From NCBI GenBank assembly GCA_012837735.1, contig DUQP01000028.1, positions 1 through 62,215 of the forward strand: a stretch of DNA of 62,215 nucleotides, given 5' to 3'. Position 1 is the stretch's first letter. Every line of letters starts with the position of its first letter. This stretch comes from Bacillota bacterium (GTDB taxonomy: Bacteria; Bacillota; Sulfobacillia; UBA3575; DUQP01). Shown here piece by piece: positions 7,228 through 16,818 of the stretch. A program made the position numbers and the translations under genes. The notes under the pieces are model-generated. The model ran no database searches. It was not told where the DNA came from and saw only the letters and a program-made list of their open reading frames with translations.

Positions 7228-9224
7228 TGACCAAACCCCACGATCGTCAAAATGTAGTTCAATACATAACCGCATAGGAAAGCAAACGGCAGGATGAATC
7301 CGGCAATGGCCAGAGCCGTCCGCACTCCCCGCTCCTTGATCATCATGATGAACTGGGCGATACATGGCACGAACAGCGTGAGCGTGGCAGCCGCCACCAC
7401 TAACTGGGCCTCTGTCAGGGCCCCTTGCACCGCCAAGTCATATAAACCAGCCGCTCCATAATCCCGGCGGAAGAAACCGAACAAAAAGACGGAACTGGTG
7501 GCAGCCGGCAAACCAATCCACTCCACCACCGGCTGCAGGAAACCGAGGGCTACCTCATAAAAACCAGTGATGTTCCCCAGCCAGATCACGACGCTGGCCA
7601 GGACAAAGAAGGGAATTACTTCCAACAAATACCAGTGCACCCGGGCGTACGTTTTGATAATGATACTGCTTATGCGCGGCACTCTTAAAGGCGGAATCTC
7701 CATATAGAAATCCGGCCGCTGACCGGGCAGCACCTGCGCCGCCAGCCAACCGATCAGCACAAACACTGCCACCATGAACCCAACCCAGATCATCAGGGAG
7801 ACCGGGTTATGTGACAATAACGCCAGGACCACACCGAGTTGAGCGGAACAGGGGATCGCTAAAGCCAACAACAAAGTGGCAATCACCCGCTCGCGTCTCG
7901 TCTCCAGGGTGCGACTGACCATAGTGGCCATCGTATCACAGCCAAACCCCAATGTCATCGGGATCACGGCTCTTCCGTTCAAGCCGATCCCCTTGAAGAA
8001 GCGGTCCACCAATAAAGCAAGCCGAGGCAAATAACCTGAATCCTCGATGATGGCGAATACGAAGAAAAACACCGCCACAATCGGCAGGATGATCGCCACC
8101 GCATACCGCAAACCAAGGGTGATGATTCCATAATCCAGGGCCAGCAATTCTTGTAGCCAGGGATACGGGATATAAGTCAGTACCAGATCGTTCACGAAGG
8201 GATTAATAAAGCGCTCGAATATCTGCGATTCCATGAAATCCACCAACGTACCGGCACCGAATACCCCGACCATTTTGTACAGACCATAATATAGGATCGC
8301 AAACAAAAACGGTAGACCATAAATTGGGTGCATTGTAATCCGGCCCAACCAAGCCATCACGGCGAACTGCCGGCGGTCCTGCCGCTGGATCACATCAACC
8401 AACATTTCTGCCGCCCGGCTACGCCGTTCTTGTGCCATTAGGTAACCGACAGGTTCTCCCAGGGCTTGTTCCAACCCATGGCAGATCGCCCGGATCTGTT
8501 CAGCCCTGCTCCGGCCTTCCCGTTTTTCCACCAATTCCAGCAGTGACTCATCGCTTTGCACTAACAAAGCCGCCACCGCCCGGCGGGAAATCCCGTATTC
8601 CCCTTTCAGCAGCGAGGCAATCTCGACAACGGCCGTTTCAATTGCTGCGCTGTAGGAAAACTGAGCTGCCTGCGAACCCTCCACCCGGTGTTGCGCGATG
8701 GCGCGCTTCAGTTGCGCAACCCCGTATCCCGTAGTCGAAATAGTACCCACTACGGGAATGCCAAGTCTTTGCGCCAATAGTTCCGTATCGATCTTCATCC
8801 CTAACCGTTCCGCCTCATCCAGGATGTTCACGACCAGGATGGTAGGTAGCCCGGCTTCCAGCAATTGCAATGTAAACGGTAACATGCGGTCGAGATTCTT
8901 GGCATCGACGACGTGCAGAACAAGCAGCGTTTGCTCTTCCAAAAGCAGATCGCGCGCCACCCGCTCTTCTTCTGTAATCGGCAACAGAGAATACATTCCA
9001 GGGGTATCTACCACCTCATATTCCCGCCAGCCGAATGTCCCCTGTCCACGGGCCAACTCAACTGTGGTGCCGGGATAATTCGATACCACAACATAGGCAC
9101 CCGTCAATTTATTAAAAATGGCACTCTTGCCAACGTTCGGCGCACCTACTAAGGCAATCGCACCAGCTCTCCGCCGTAAAGATTGACGACCGTCTTGTAC
9201 CTCGATGTCCTCCGTTTTTTCCAT
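7224..9224 (-). CDS. feoB: Ferrous iron transport protein B
   Basis: This 666-residue membrane GTPase imports Fe2+. The N-terminal G domain has GAPNVGKSA (G1), DTPGMYS (G3) and NILDEAE (G4-like), followed by the helical GDI-like region and a polytopic membrane domain from about residue 280 with the two Gate regions. The ATG at 9224 is preferred over the upstream GTG because AAAGGTGAGG precedes it at proper distance. It is first in a feoB-feoA operon. A perfect Fur-type palindrome overlaps its promoter, so expression should rise when iron is scarce. High iron demand fits the many Fe-S enzymes in this window. Confidence 0.96.
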   Translation of the reverse strand: MEKTEDIEVQDGRQSLRRRAGAIALVGAPNVGKSAIFNKLTGAYVVVSNYPGTTVELARGQGTFGWREYEVVDTPGMYSLLPITEEERVARDLLLEEQTLLVLHVVDAKNLDRMLPFTLQLLEAGLPTILVVNILDEAERLGMKIDTELLAQRLGIPVVGTISTTGYGVAQLKRAIAQHRVEGSQAAQFSYSAAIETAVVEIASLLKGEYGISRRAVAALLVQSDESLLELVEKREGRSRAEQIRAICHGLEQALGEPVGYLMAQERRSRAAEMLVDVIQRQDRRQFAVMAWLGRITMHPIYGLPFLFAILYYGLYKMVGVFGAGTLVDFMESQIFERFINPFVNDLVLTYIPYPWLQELLALDYGIITLGLRYAVAIILPIVAVFFFVFAIIEDSGYLPRLALLVDRFFKGIGLNGRAVIPMTLGFGCDTMATMVSRTLETRRERVIATLLLALAIPCSAQLGVVLALLSHNPVSLMIWVGFMVAVFVLIGWLAAQVLPGQRPDFYMEIPPLRVPRISSIIIKTYARVHWYLLEVIPFFVLASVVIWLGNITGFYEVALGFLQPVVEWIGLPAATSSVFLFGFFRRDYGAAGLYDLAVQGALTEAQLVVAAATLTLFVPCIAQFIMMIKERGVRTALAIAGFILPFAFLCGYVLNYILTIVGFGQ

Positions 9225-9247
9225 AGACCTCACCTTTCGCCGCTACA

Positions 9248-9276
9248 ATATTAATGATTTTGATAATGATTATCAA
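9248..9276 (-). promoter_or_regulatory. feoB promoter overlapped by a Fur box
   Basis: On the minus strand TTGATA (rc of 9271-9276) and TAATAT (rc of 9248-9253) are separated by 17 bases, a good sigma-A type promoter. The 15-base palindrome TGATAATGATTATCA at 9261-9275 is a perfect 7-1-7 inverted repeat matching the core Fur box and covers the -35 and spacer. Repression by Fur with iron is the straightforward reading. Confidence 0.85.
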
Positions 9277-9421
9277 TAACGAAGCAACAAAATAACCGCC
9301 TGTTCTTCATTTTACATAGCCACCCGTTGTTTGTCTACGACTACTTTCATTGCCAAAACTTTCGTGTATACCTGGCCATTAATCGGGCAAAGCTATCTGT
9401 GCATTAAATGGGGAGGTAAAA

Positions 9422-9631
9422 ATGCTGAAATTGATTCAGCAAGTACACGAAAGCGTGAATTATTGTCAAGCGCTGGCAGCCGATTTGCGGCAGGCTGCCG
9501 CGCTAGCACCGTCCCCGGACGTTCGTCAAATGCTGCAAGGCGCCGCCGACCAGGCTGAGGGGTGTGTGAAGAATTGTCAGGAAGCGCTTACCCTGTTATC
9601 TAATCAGCGCCAACTACCGCAAAAATGGTGA
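9422..9631 (+). CDS. Small helical protein of unknown function
   Basis: A 69-residue protein preceded by a strong ribosome-binding site (GGGGAGG, 5 bases before ATG) and followed by a clear terminator, so it is very likely real. It is predicted mostly alpha-helical, rich in Gln and Ala, with two cysteines at about residues 15 and 49-53 (CVKNC-type pair). It resembles in size and composition the small spore-former DUF1657-like proteins, but I cannot assign it to that family firmly. It is divergent from feoB and shares the intergenic region with the Fur-controlled promoter. Confidence 0.7.
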   Translation: MLKLIQQVHESVNYCQALAADLRQAAALAPSPDVRQMLQGAADQAEGCVKNCQEALTLLSNQRQLPQKW

Positions 9632-9691
9632 TACGTTTGGCGGCTCGTGTTTTTCTCTAGCTGCTTGGGAGAAGATCCTACGGGTCGCCTT

Positions 9692-9726
9692 GAGAAGCCT
9701 CCTTGTGGGGGCTTCTCTTTATTTTT
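9692..9726 (+). terminator. Intrinsic terminator after the small helical gene
   Basis: Arms GAGAAGCC and GGCTTCTC (extended by a further three pairs including a wobble) close a short loop and are followed by TTTATTTTTG on the plus strand. Confidence 0.85.
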
Positions 9727-9757
9727 GTGCGTATCTACTATTATCGCAATGCTGTAG

Positions 9758-9794
9758 AAAAAAAGGGACAAGGACGGCCTTGGCCGTCCTTGTC
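9758..9794 (-). terminator. Intrinsic terminator after glnA
   Basis: A 13-base perfect inverted repeat (GACAAGGACGGCC and its complement) lies just past the glnA stop; on the minus strand it is followed by CCCTTTTTTT, a strong Rho-independent terminator. Confidence 0.9.
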
Positions 9795-9802
9795 AGCCGT
9801 TA

Positions 9803-11134
9803 TTAAAAGCTCGCTAAATACTGGTCCAGTTCCCACTGCGTGACCTGCGCGCGGTACATTTCCCACTCAATCTCTTTAGCGCGCATGAACTGAGTATAAA
9901 TGTGTTCCCCGAGCGTTGCGCGGATCAAATCATCCTGCTCCATGGCATCCAGGGCATCGCGTAAGCTTTGTGGCAAGCTGCGGATACCAAGTTGTTCCCG
10001 CTCCTGGGGCGACATGGCATAAATGTTCTGGTTGACCGGCGGCGGCGGAGTAATCTTTTTTTCCACTCCGTCCAGTCCGGCTGCCAGCTGTACTGCCAGT
10101 GCCAGGTATGGATTACAAGAGGGATCCGGACTGCGCAACTCACAACGCGTGCCGTTGCCGCGCCGCGCCGGGACGCGGATCAATGGGCTGCGGTTGCGGC
10201 CTGACCACGCCACATACACCGGTGCCTCATAACCAGGCACCAACCGCTTATAAGAGTTTACGAGCGGGTTATTGATCGCCGTCATGCCAGTGGCGTGTGC
10301 CATCAGACCGCCAATGTAGCTCATTCCCACCCCACTGATCTGTTCCGGGCCATTGGGATCAAAGAAAGCATTCTGGCCGTCCTTAAACAGGGATTGGTGG
10401 ATGTGCATGCCGGACCCGCTGATGCCGAAAATCGGTTTCGGCATAAATGTGGCATGGAGACCGTGACGCATGGCGATCGTCCGCACGACGATCCGGAATG
10501 TGGCGATATTATCCGCTGTGGTCAGGGCATCGGTATATTTGAAGTCGATCTCATGTTGCCCTGGCGCCACCTCATGATGGGAAGCCTCGATCTCAAATCC
10601 CATTTGCTCCAGAGTTAACACCAACTCCCGGCGGGCTTCCTCACCCTTATCCACCGGGGAAAGGTCGAAATAACCGGCCTGGTCATGGGTGTGGGTGGTG
10701 GCCCCCCCTTCTGGAGTGCGGGTAAAGAGGAAAAATTCCGGCTCCGATCCGGCCATCATCGTGTAACCCTGTTTGGCAGCGCGTTCCACCACCCGTTTCA
10801 ATGTCCACCTGGGACAACCCGCAAAGGGAGTGCCGTCGGGATTGTAAACATCGCAAATCAATCTGGCGACACTACCTCCCTCCGTGGGGCGCCACGGAAA
10901 GAGGGTAAACGTGTTGGGATCCGGGCGCAGATACATGTCCGACTCCTCAATGCGCACAAACCCTTCGATGGAAGAACCGTCAAACATCAACTCTCCGTCC
11001 AGAGCCTTGTCAAGCTGTTTCACCGGAATCGCCACATTCTTCATCGTGCCCAGGATATCCGTAAATTGCAGGCGGATAAAATGCACATTTAATTCCTTCA
11101 CCAACTGTATTACATCTTGCTTGGTGTAACCCAC
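9803..11134 (-). CDS. glnA: Glutamine synthetase, type I
   Basis: The 443-residue enzyme joins ammonia to glutamate using ATP in the cytoplasm. Motifs include the GSSIEGF segment, [11 protein letters not shown] (metal ligands), [11 protein letters not shown] (ATP/metal) and NPYLALA. Length and the absence of an adenylylation-type tyrosine loop mark it as the I-alpha, Bacillus-like feedback-inhibited class. The start is a GTG at 11134 with GGGGGGAG just upstream; it overlaps the end of glnR by 25 bases, so the two genes are translationally linked. Feedback-inhibited GS is known in Bacillus to control GlnR, consistent with the operon. Confidence 0.97.
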   Translation of the reverse strand: MGYTKQDVIQLVKELNVHFIRLQFTDILGTMKNVAIPVKQLDKALDGELMFDGSSIEGFVRIEESDMYLRPDPNTFTLFPWRPTEGGSVARLICDVYNPDGTPFAGCPRWTLKRVVERAAKQGYTMMAGSEPEFFLFTRTPEGGATTHTHDQAGYFDLSPVDKGEEARRELVLTLEQMGFEIEASHHEVAPGQHEIDFKYTDALTTADNIATFRIVVRTIAMRHGLHATFMPKPIFGISGSGMHIHQSLFKDGQNAFFDPNGPEQISGVGMSYIGGLMAHATGMTAINNPLVNSYKRLVPGYEAPVYVAWSGRNRSPLIRVPARRGNGTRCELRSPDPSCNPYLALAVQLAAGLDGVEKKITPPPPVNQNIYAMSPQEREQLGIRSLPQSLRDALDAMEQDDLIRATLGEHIYTQFMRAKEIEWEMYRAQVTQWELDQYLASF

Positions 11135-11610
11135 TGTTCTCCCCCCAGTACGCTAGCTTTGACCGTAAGCGTTTTTTGGTCCCGGGTGGGTAATAGGGTG
11201 CCGGCCCTTTGTGCCCCTGCGCGCGGTGGCGGTGCTTTCGTGATGGCCGCACGACGAAAGTGAATATGGCTGTCGTCGTATTTCGGCCCGGCCAAGTAGC
11301 GCTCATGGGCGCGTTTTTCTCTGGCCAATTGCCGCGCTTTGCGCTCAAAGTGCTCATGAACATCCTCCACACTAAAACCATCCCGCATCAGGTCACGGAT
11401 CTCTCGCAACCGTTCCACATCGGCCATTGAGTACCGGCGCGTACCGCCATTGGTCCGAAAAGGCACCACCAGCTCCCTTTGGTCGTAGTAACGGATCTGC
11501 CTTTCAGTAAGGCCAGTTAGCTCTCGCACCACGCTGATCGGGTAAACGGGCTTTGTAAGGTCGATCATTTGCCTGCGCACCGCCTTCCTTACCACTGGGC
11601 CTTCTGGCAT
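11110..11610 (-). CDS. glnR: MerR-family regulator of glutamine synthetase (GlnR-like)
   Basis: The 166-residue protein has a MerR-type winged helix in the N-terminal half ([17 protein letters not shown] recognition region, GGTRRYS wing), then a helical segment and a basic tail. Position directly before glnA and a matching GlnR box upstream identify it as the nitrogen repressor. The start is uncertain: the ATG at 11610 has no good ribosome-binding site, and starts at 11577 (GTG) or 11568 (ATG) are possible. Known GlnR proteins are inactive until glutamine-bound GS releases their C-terminal autoinhibition; the tail here could do the same. Confidence 0.88.
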   Translation of the reverse strand: MPEGPVVRKAVRRQMIDLTKPVYPISVVRELTGLTERQIRYYDQRELVVPFRTNGGTRRYSMADVERLREIRDLMRDGFSVEDVHEHFERKARQLAREKRAHERYLAGPKYDDSHIHFRRAAITKAPPPRAGAQRAGTLLPTRDQKTLTVKASVLGGEQWVTPSKM

Positions 11611-11646
11611 TATGATAAAAAAGGAGCAGCTTTATGTCAAATTATT

Positions 11647-11663
11647 TGTCAAAAAATCTAACA
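11647..11663 (-). promoter_or_regulatory. GlnR box upstream of glnRA
   Basis: The minus-strand 17-mer TGTTAGATTTTTTGACA matches the GlnR/TnrA consensus TGTNA-N7-TNACA exactly. It lies about 40 bases upstream of the glnR start, implying autoregulation of the glnRA operon. Confidence 0.82.
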
Positions 11664-11678
11664 TGATGATTCTAACCA

Positions 11679-13106
11679 TTACTCCCCCGTGAGATAACGG
11701 TGGCAGGCCTGCGCCGCTGCCCGGCCCTCGGCGATCGCCCAAGCCACCAGGCTTTGTCCCCTTTTGACATCACCGGCCGCGAACACCCCAGGGAGACTGG
11801 TCGCAAAAAACTCCGCTGGCACATTTCCACGCTGATCACGGGCCAGTCCCAGCTGATCCAAAAGCCTGCTCTCTGGACCGCTAAAGCCCATCGCAAGCAA
11901 AACTAAATCCGCCGGCCATTCCTGGACACTACCGGCCATCGGGCGCGGGCCCACCTGCACGCTTTGCACAGCCCGCACATTCCCATCGCCATCGGTCAGG
12001 ATCGCTTGTGTCTGTTGGCAAAAATGCCGTTGATCCTGCCCAAAAACACGGACCGCTTCCGTTTGACCGTAACCCGGGCGATCCAGCTGCGGCCATTGCG
12101 GCCAAGGATTTTCCGGACTCCGTACTTTCGGCCTGGCGGGCATGATCTCCAATTGGATGACGCTCCGGCAGCCTTGCCTCAGACAGGTAGCGACACAATC
12201 AGTGCCCGTATCACCCCCACCGATCACCACTACATGCAAACCTCTGGCTGAAATTGCTGGGGTTGCACCGGCCAATATCGCTTTCGTGCTGGCAGTAAGG
12301 TAATCAACCGCCAAATGCACACCCTGCGCCTCCCTACCAGGTACAGACAATTCCCGTGGCTGCCGGGCACCACAAGCCAACACAATGGCATCAAATTCCC
12401 GCTCCAGTAATTTGACCGGGTAGTCATCCCCCACCCGGGTGTTAGTCTGAAATACCACCCCTTGCTCCCGCATTAACCGGACGCGCCGCAGCACGAACGC
12501 TTTATCCAACTTCATATTGGGAATCCCATACATCAAAAGCCCACCGGGACGGTCCGCCTGTTCAAAAACCGTTACGCTGTGGCCTAATTGGTTCAATTGA
12601 TTGGCGCAGGCTAGCCCCGCTGGACCAGAGCCCACTACCGCCACCCGCTTGCGCGTGCGGTGCACTGGGGGCTCACACCATACCCAGCCGGAGGCAAAAG
12701 CCCGTTCACTAATTGCCCTTTCGATGGCTTGGATAGTCACTGCCTCGCCATATAGCCCGCCGGTGCAGGAACCCTCACATAAGGCGGGACAGACCCGGCT
12801 AGTGAATTCCGGAAAATCGTTCGTGATTGTCAAGCGCTGGTAAGCCTCGCGCCAGAACCCGCGATACACCATGTCGTTCCATTCCGGGATCAAATTGTGT
12901 AACGGGCAGCCGGCAGGCGCACCCCCAAATACCACCCCACCATGGCAAAACGGTACCCCGCAATCCATACACCGGGCCGCTTGCTCCCGCAACTCCTGAT
13001 CAGGCATGGGCAGGCAAAACTCCCGCCAATCCCCCAGACGGGCTTGCGGTGGCCGGCAAGGGGACGGCCGGCGCTGGTATTCCAAGTAACCGGTCGGTTT
13101 GCCCAT
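11679..13106 (-). CDS. gltD: Glutamate synthase small (beta) subunit
   Basis: The 475-residue protein passes NADPH electrons to the large glutamate synthase subunit. It has the N-terminal cysteine clusters typical of GltD (CMDCGVPFCH, CPLHNLIP and CPALCEGSC), an FAD motif (VAVVGSGPAGLACA) and a second dinucleotide motif (HVVVIGGGDTGTDC). Length is normal. Start ATG 13106 with GAGGAGGAG at proper spacing, 12 bases after the gltB remnant. It appears intact although its partner gltB is broken; GltD-like proteins can also serve other oxidoreductases. Confidence 0.95.
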   Translation of the reverse strand: MGKPTGYLEYQRRPSPCRPPQARLGDWREFCLPMPDQELREQAARCMDCGVPFCHGGVVFGGAPAGCPLHNLIPEWNDMVYRGFWREAYQRLTITNDFPEFTSRVCPALCEGSCTGGLYGEAVTIQAIERAISERAFASGWVWCEPPVHRTRKRVAVVGSGPAGLACANQLNQLGHSVTVFEQADRPGGLLMYGIPNMKLDKAFVLRRVRLMREQGVVFQTNTRVGDDYPVKLLEREFDAIVLACGARQPRELSVPGREAQGVHLAVDYLTASTKAILAGATPAISARGLHVVVIGGGDTGTDCVATCLRQGCRSVIQLEIMPARPKVRSPENPWPQWPQLDRPGYGQTEAVRVFGQDQRHFCQQTQAILTDGDGNVRAVQSVQVGPRPMAGSVQEWPADLVLLAMGFSGPESRLLDQLGLARDQRGNVPAEFFATSLPGVFAAGDVKRGQSLVAWAIAEGRAAAQACHRYLTGE

Positions 13107-13118
13107 CGTCTCTCCTCC

Positions 13119-16100
13119 TCAGCTGGCATCCAAATGGGCCGCATCACGAAAGTTGGCAGTGAAAGCCGCCATCAAAGCCTGATCACCACTCAGACCGCCC
13201 GCCTGCGCCTTGTTGATCGCATCCAACATCCGCCGGTAATCGCGCGGGATTACCCGCACAAACCTGGGCAGAAGTTCATGCCAATTCTCCAGCACCCGTT
13301 TGCCCACTTGACTATCCGTGGCCTGAACATGTTTTTGCACCAGTTCCCGCACCTGCTCGCCATCGTCCGTTATCGGTCCCAGGTCGACTAGCGCCTGATT
13401 ACAACGACGCGCGAAATTGCCTTCCTCATCCAATACATAGGCTATCCCGCCGGACATCCCAGCAGCGAAGTTGCGACCTGTCGGGCCCAACACCACCACC
13501 AGTCCACCCGTCATATACTCGCAGCCATGGTCACCAACGCCCTCTACCACTACCCGCACGCCGCTATTGCGCACGCAGAAGCGCTCTCCCGCCACACCGC
13601 GGATGAAGGCCTCTCCGCCGGTGGCGCCATAAAAAGCCACGTTGCCTACGATGATATTCTCTTCCGCCACAAAAGTGGCTTTTGCCGGTGGTCGGACTAT
13701 CACCCGGCCGCCGGATAATCCTTTACCAAGATAGTCATTGGCATCTCCGAACAATTTCATGGTCACACCGCCGGGCACAAAGGCAGCAAAGCTCTGGCCA
13801 GCGGAACCGACGAACTCCAGTTGGATAGTGTCATCAGGTAGCGAGCTGCCCCGGCGGGTAATGGCACTGCCCAACCCCGTCCCCACGGCGCGGTCCGTAT
13901 TACGAATTGGCAGCATAACTTTGATTTGCTCGCCTCTCTCAAGGGCCGGTCGGCACAGGTCGAGCAACCGCCGTTCATCCAGACCGGGTTCCCCTGGTTG
14001 GCTGACCTGGCAATAGTGTCCCGCTGCCGGCCGAATCTGAGAGAGCAGGCGCTGCAGATCCACCCCCTTTGCCTTCCCAGGCAAATCCGGGCGCTGTTGC
14101 AGCAAATCGGTGCGGCCAATCATTTCCGACACTGTGCGGACACCGAGCTGGGCCATAATTTCGCGCATTTCCATCGCGATGAACTGCATCAAGTTCTGCA
14201 CATACTGGGGATCGCCCCGGAATCGCTGCCGCAGTTTTGGGTTCTGGGTAGCAATCCCGACCGGACAGGTATCCAGGTTGCACACCCGCATCATCACACA
14301 ACCCAACGCAATCAGCGGGGCGGTGGCGAACCCGAATTCCTGTGCCCCCAGCAAAGCGGCGATCGCCACATCGCGCCCTGTCAGCAGCTTGCCGTCTGTC
14401 TCCAGCACCACCCGGTCGCGCAAGTTATTCAACACCAGCGTCTGGTGCGTCTCCGCCAACCCCAACTCCCAGGGCAGACCGGCGTGCCTGATGCTGGTGC
14501 GGGGCGAGGCACCGGTGCCACCGTCATAACCGCTAATCAGGATCACATCCGCTTTTCCTTTTGCCACACCGGCTGCAATAGTGCCCACACCAGCCGCAGA
14601 GACCAGTTTCACGCTGATACGCGCCTGGGGGTTGGCCTTTTTCAAGTCATAGATTAACTGGGCTAAATCCTCGATCGAGTAGATATCGTGATGCGGCGGC
14701 GGAGATATTAACTCCACGCCGGGGATGGAATGGCGCACTTTAGCGATCCACGGGTAGACCTTACGGCCAGGTAATTGCCCGCCCTCGCCCGGTTTAGCGC
14801 CCTGGGCGATCTTGATTTGGATCTCCTGGGCCTGCACTAAATACTCGCCCGTCACCCCGAAGCGACCTGATGCCACCTGCTTAATGGCACTACTCCGGGA
14901 TTCCCCGTTCGGCAAGGGCGTCCAGCGGCTGGGATCCTCTCCGCCCTCACCGCTATTGCTTTTTCCTCCAATCGGCCCGCCGCAGGATCGGGATCAAGCA
15001 GGTTGCCCTGACTGCCCAAATACACCTCGCTAGCGGTGACCAGTTTCTCCCGCAGGGCATCGACAGGCGGGTTTGTAACCTGGGCAAACAGCTGCTTGAA
15101 GTATTCGTAAAGCAACTGCGGGCGTTGAGAGAGCACCGCCAAGGGGGAATCCATCCCCATGGCGCCCACCGGTTCAACCCCATCTTTCGCCATCGGGCCC
15201 AACATAAACCGCAGGTCTTCAAACGTATAACCAAAGGCCTTTTGGTATTGCCGCAGTTGGACTCCGGATGGCAAACACTTGCCTGCGCTTTTTGGCAGTT
15301 CTGCCAGTTGGATCTGATTGTCTTGCAGCCACCTCCGGTAAGGATGGGCCTTAACAACGGCGTTTTTCAGTTCCTCATCAGACACGATCCGCCCCTGCTC
15401 CGTATCCACCAGCAACATCCGGCCTGGCTGCAAACGACCCTTATAGGCAACCAGAGCCGGCGGGATATCTAACACCCCGACTCCCGAAGCCAGAATTACC
15501 CGCTCATCCTTTGTGACATAATAGCGCGACGGCCGCAGCCCATTACGATCCAACACCGCCCCCACTTGCCGGCCATCCGTGAACGCAATGGCCGCCGGTC
15601 CATCCCATGGTTCCATCAAACAAGCGTGGTATTCGTAGAACGCCTTGCGGTCATCATCCATTTCCTCGTGATGTGACCAGGGTTCCGGAATCATCATCAT
15701 CAGCGCGTGCGGGAGGGAACGGCCTGCCAAATAGAGGAATTCCAGGCAGTTGTCAAACATGGCAGAATCACTGCTACCGGGAGAGATGATTGGGAAGGTA
15801 GCAGCCAGGTTTTCCCCAAATAAATCGCTGCGCAACGCGGTTTGCCTGGCCCGCATCCAATTCACATTCCCGCGCAGAGTATTAATCTCGCCATTATGGA
15901 CAGGTAACAGAGAGGATGGGCCCGCTCCCAACTCGGAAATGTGTTCGTACTAAACCGGGAATGCACTAAAGCCAAAGCGCTTTCCAAATCCGGAGCGGAA
16001 AGATCGGGATAGAAACTCCGCAACTGCCTACCACTCAGCATCCCTTTATAAACCAGCGTTCGGCCAGACAGACTGACCGCATAACACTGCTCTGGCAGTG

Positions 16101-16638
16101 CCGCCTGGCACCGCTTGCGGATTATATACAGGCGCCGCTCGAAGTCAATATCATCGGCCACGTCCGCCCCGCGCCCGATGAAGACTTGCTTGATGGCCGG
16201 TTGACAGGCCCGGGCGGTCTGGCCCAAAACAGATGGTTCCACAGGCACAGTGCGCCATCCCAGCACAGACTGCCCCTCCTCCACTACAATCCGCTGCCAT
16301 ACCATCTGGCAGCGTTCCTGCGCCGCCCGGTCCTGGGGCAGGAATAGCATCCCCACTCCATAACGACCGGCCGGCGGCAGGGAAAAGCCTAGTTCCTGAC
16401 ACTGAACTGCCAGAAAGCGATGTGGAATCTGCAACAAGATGCCAGCGCCATCACCGCTGTTAACCTCACAACCGGCCCCACGATGGGCCAGGTTTTCCAA
16501 CACCGTAAGCGCATCGGTGATAATCTTGTGGCTGCGGCGACCCGGGACATCGACCACAAAGCCCATCCCACAGGCGTCATGCTCAAAACGGGGGTCATAG
16601 AGTCCCTGCTGGGGTGGGAGAAATTGCATGGCCTTCAA
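13119..16638 (-). pseudogene. gltB: Glutamate synthase large (alpha) subunit, frameshifted and internally deleted
   Basis: Three segments in order cover parts of GltB. Segment 1 (16638 to about 15903) is the glutamine amidotransferase start, with the catalytic-type HDACGMGF, and runs to the WERAHP motif. A one-base loss near 15901-15906 then shifts the frame; segment 2 continues with [11 protein letters not shown] to YLGSQGNLL (about 14960). There the sequence jumps to [13 protein letters not shown] in another frame (segment 3 to 13119), keeping the FMN/synthase core, the 3Fe-4S cysteines (CNLDTC) and the C-terminal beta-helix. The span encodes about 1170 codons against about 1500 in intact GltB, so roughly 300-400 codons (central domain and start of the FMN domain) are missing. 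As read, no functional enzyme results; assembly error remains possible. Confidence 0.85.
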
Positions 16639-16644
16639 CTCCCA

Positions 16645-16661
16645 TTTTCATAATATGAAAA
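16645..16661 (-). promoter_or_regulatory. Inverted repeat just upstream of gltB
   Basis: TTTTCAT-AAT-ATGAAAA is a perfect 7-base inverted repeat ending 6 bases from the gltB start codon; further partial copies of TTTTCAT occur at 16730-16756. It may be an operator, but the cognate regulator is unknown and it lies where a ribosome-binding site would be expected. Confidence 0.4.
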
Positions 16662-16761
16662 TCATAATGCGTTTATCAAAATTGGCTTTTTAATAATAAT
16701 CCAATATTGTGGTTCGCGCAAGATTTTATTTCATCTTTTGAAAAATATTTTCATCTCAAGC

Positions 16762-16791
16762 AAAAAAGTGGATCGGCTGACAGTCCGATCC
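16762..16791 (-). terminator. Terminator of the riboswitch-controlled ECF operon
   Basis: Minus-strand arms GGATCGG and CCGATCC (loop 8) are followed by ACTTTTTTG, 30 bases after the stop of the SLH barrel gene. It closes the seven-gene operon and separates it from gltB. Confidence 0.82.
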
Positions 16792-16818
16792 TCATGTCAA
16801 AACATCCTAGGGTTTTTT

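Noticed and set aside
13119..16638. Programmed frameshifting in gltB
   Set aside because: A large internal segment is missing as well, which recoding cannot explain; no slippery-site plus structure was seen.
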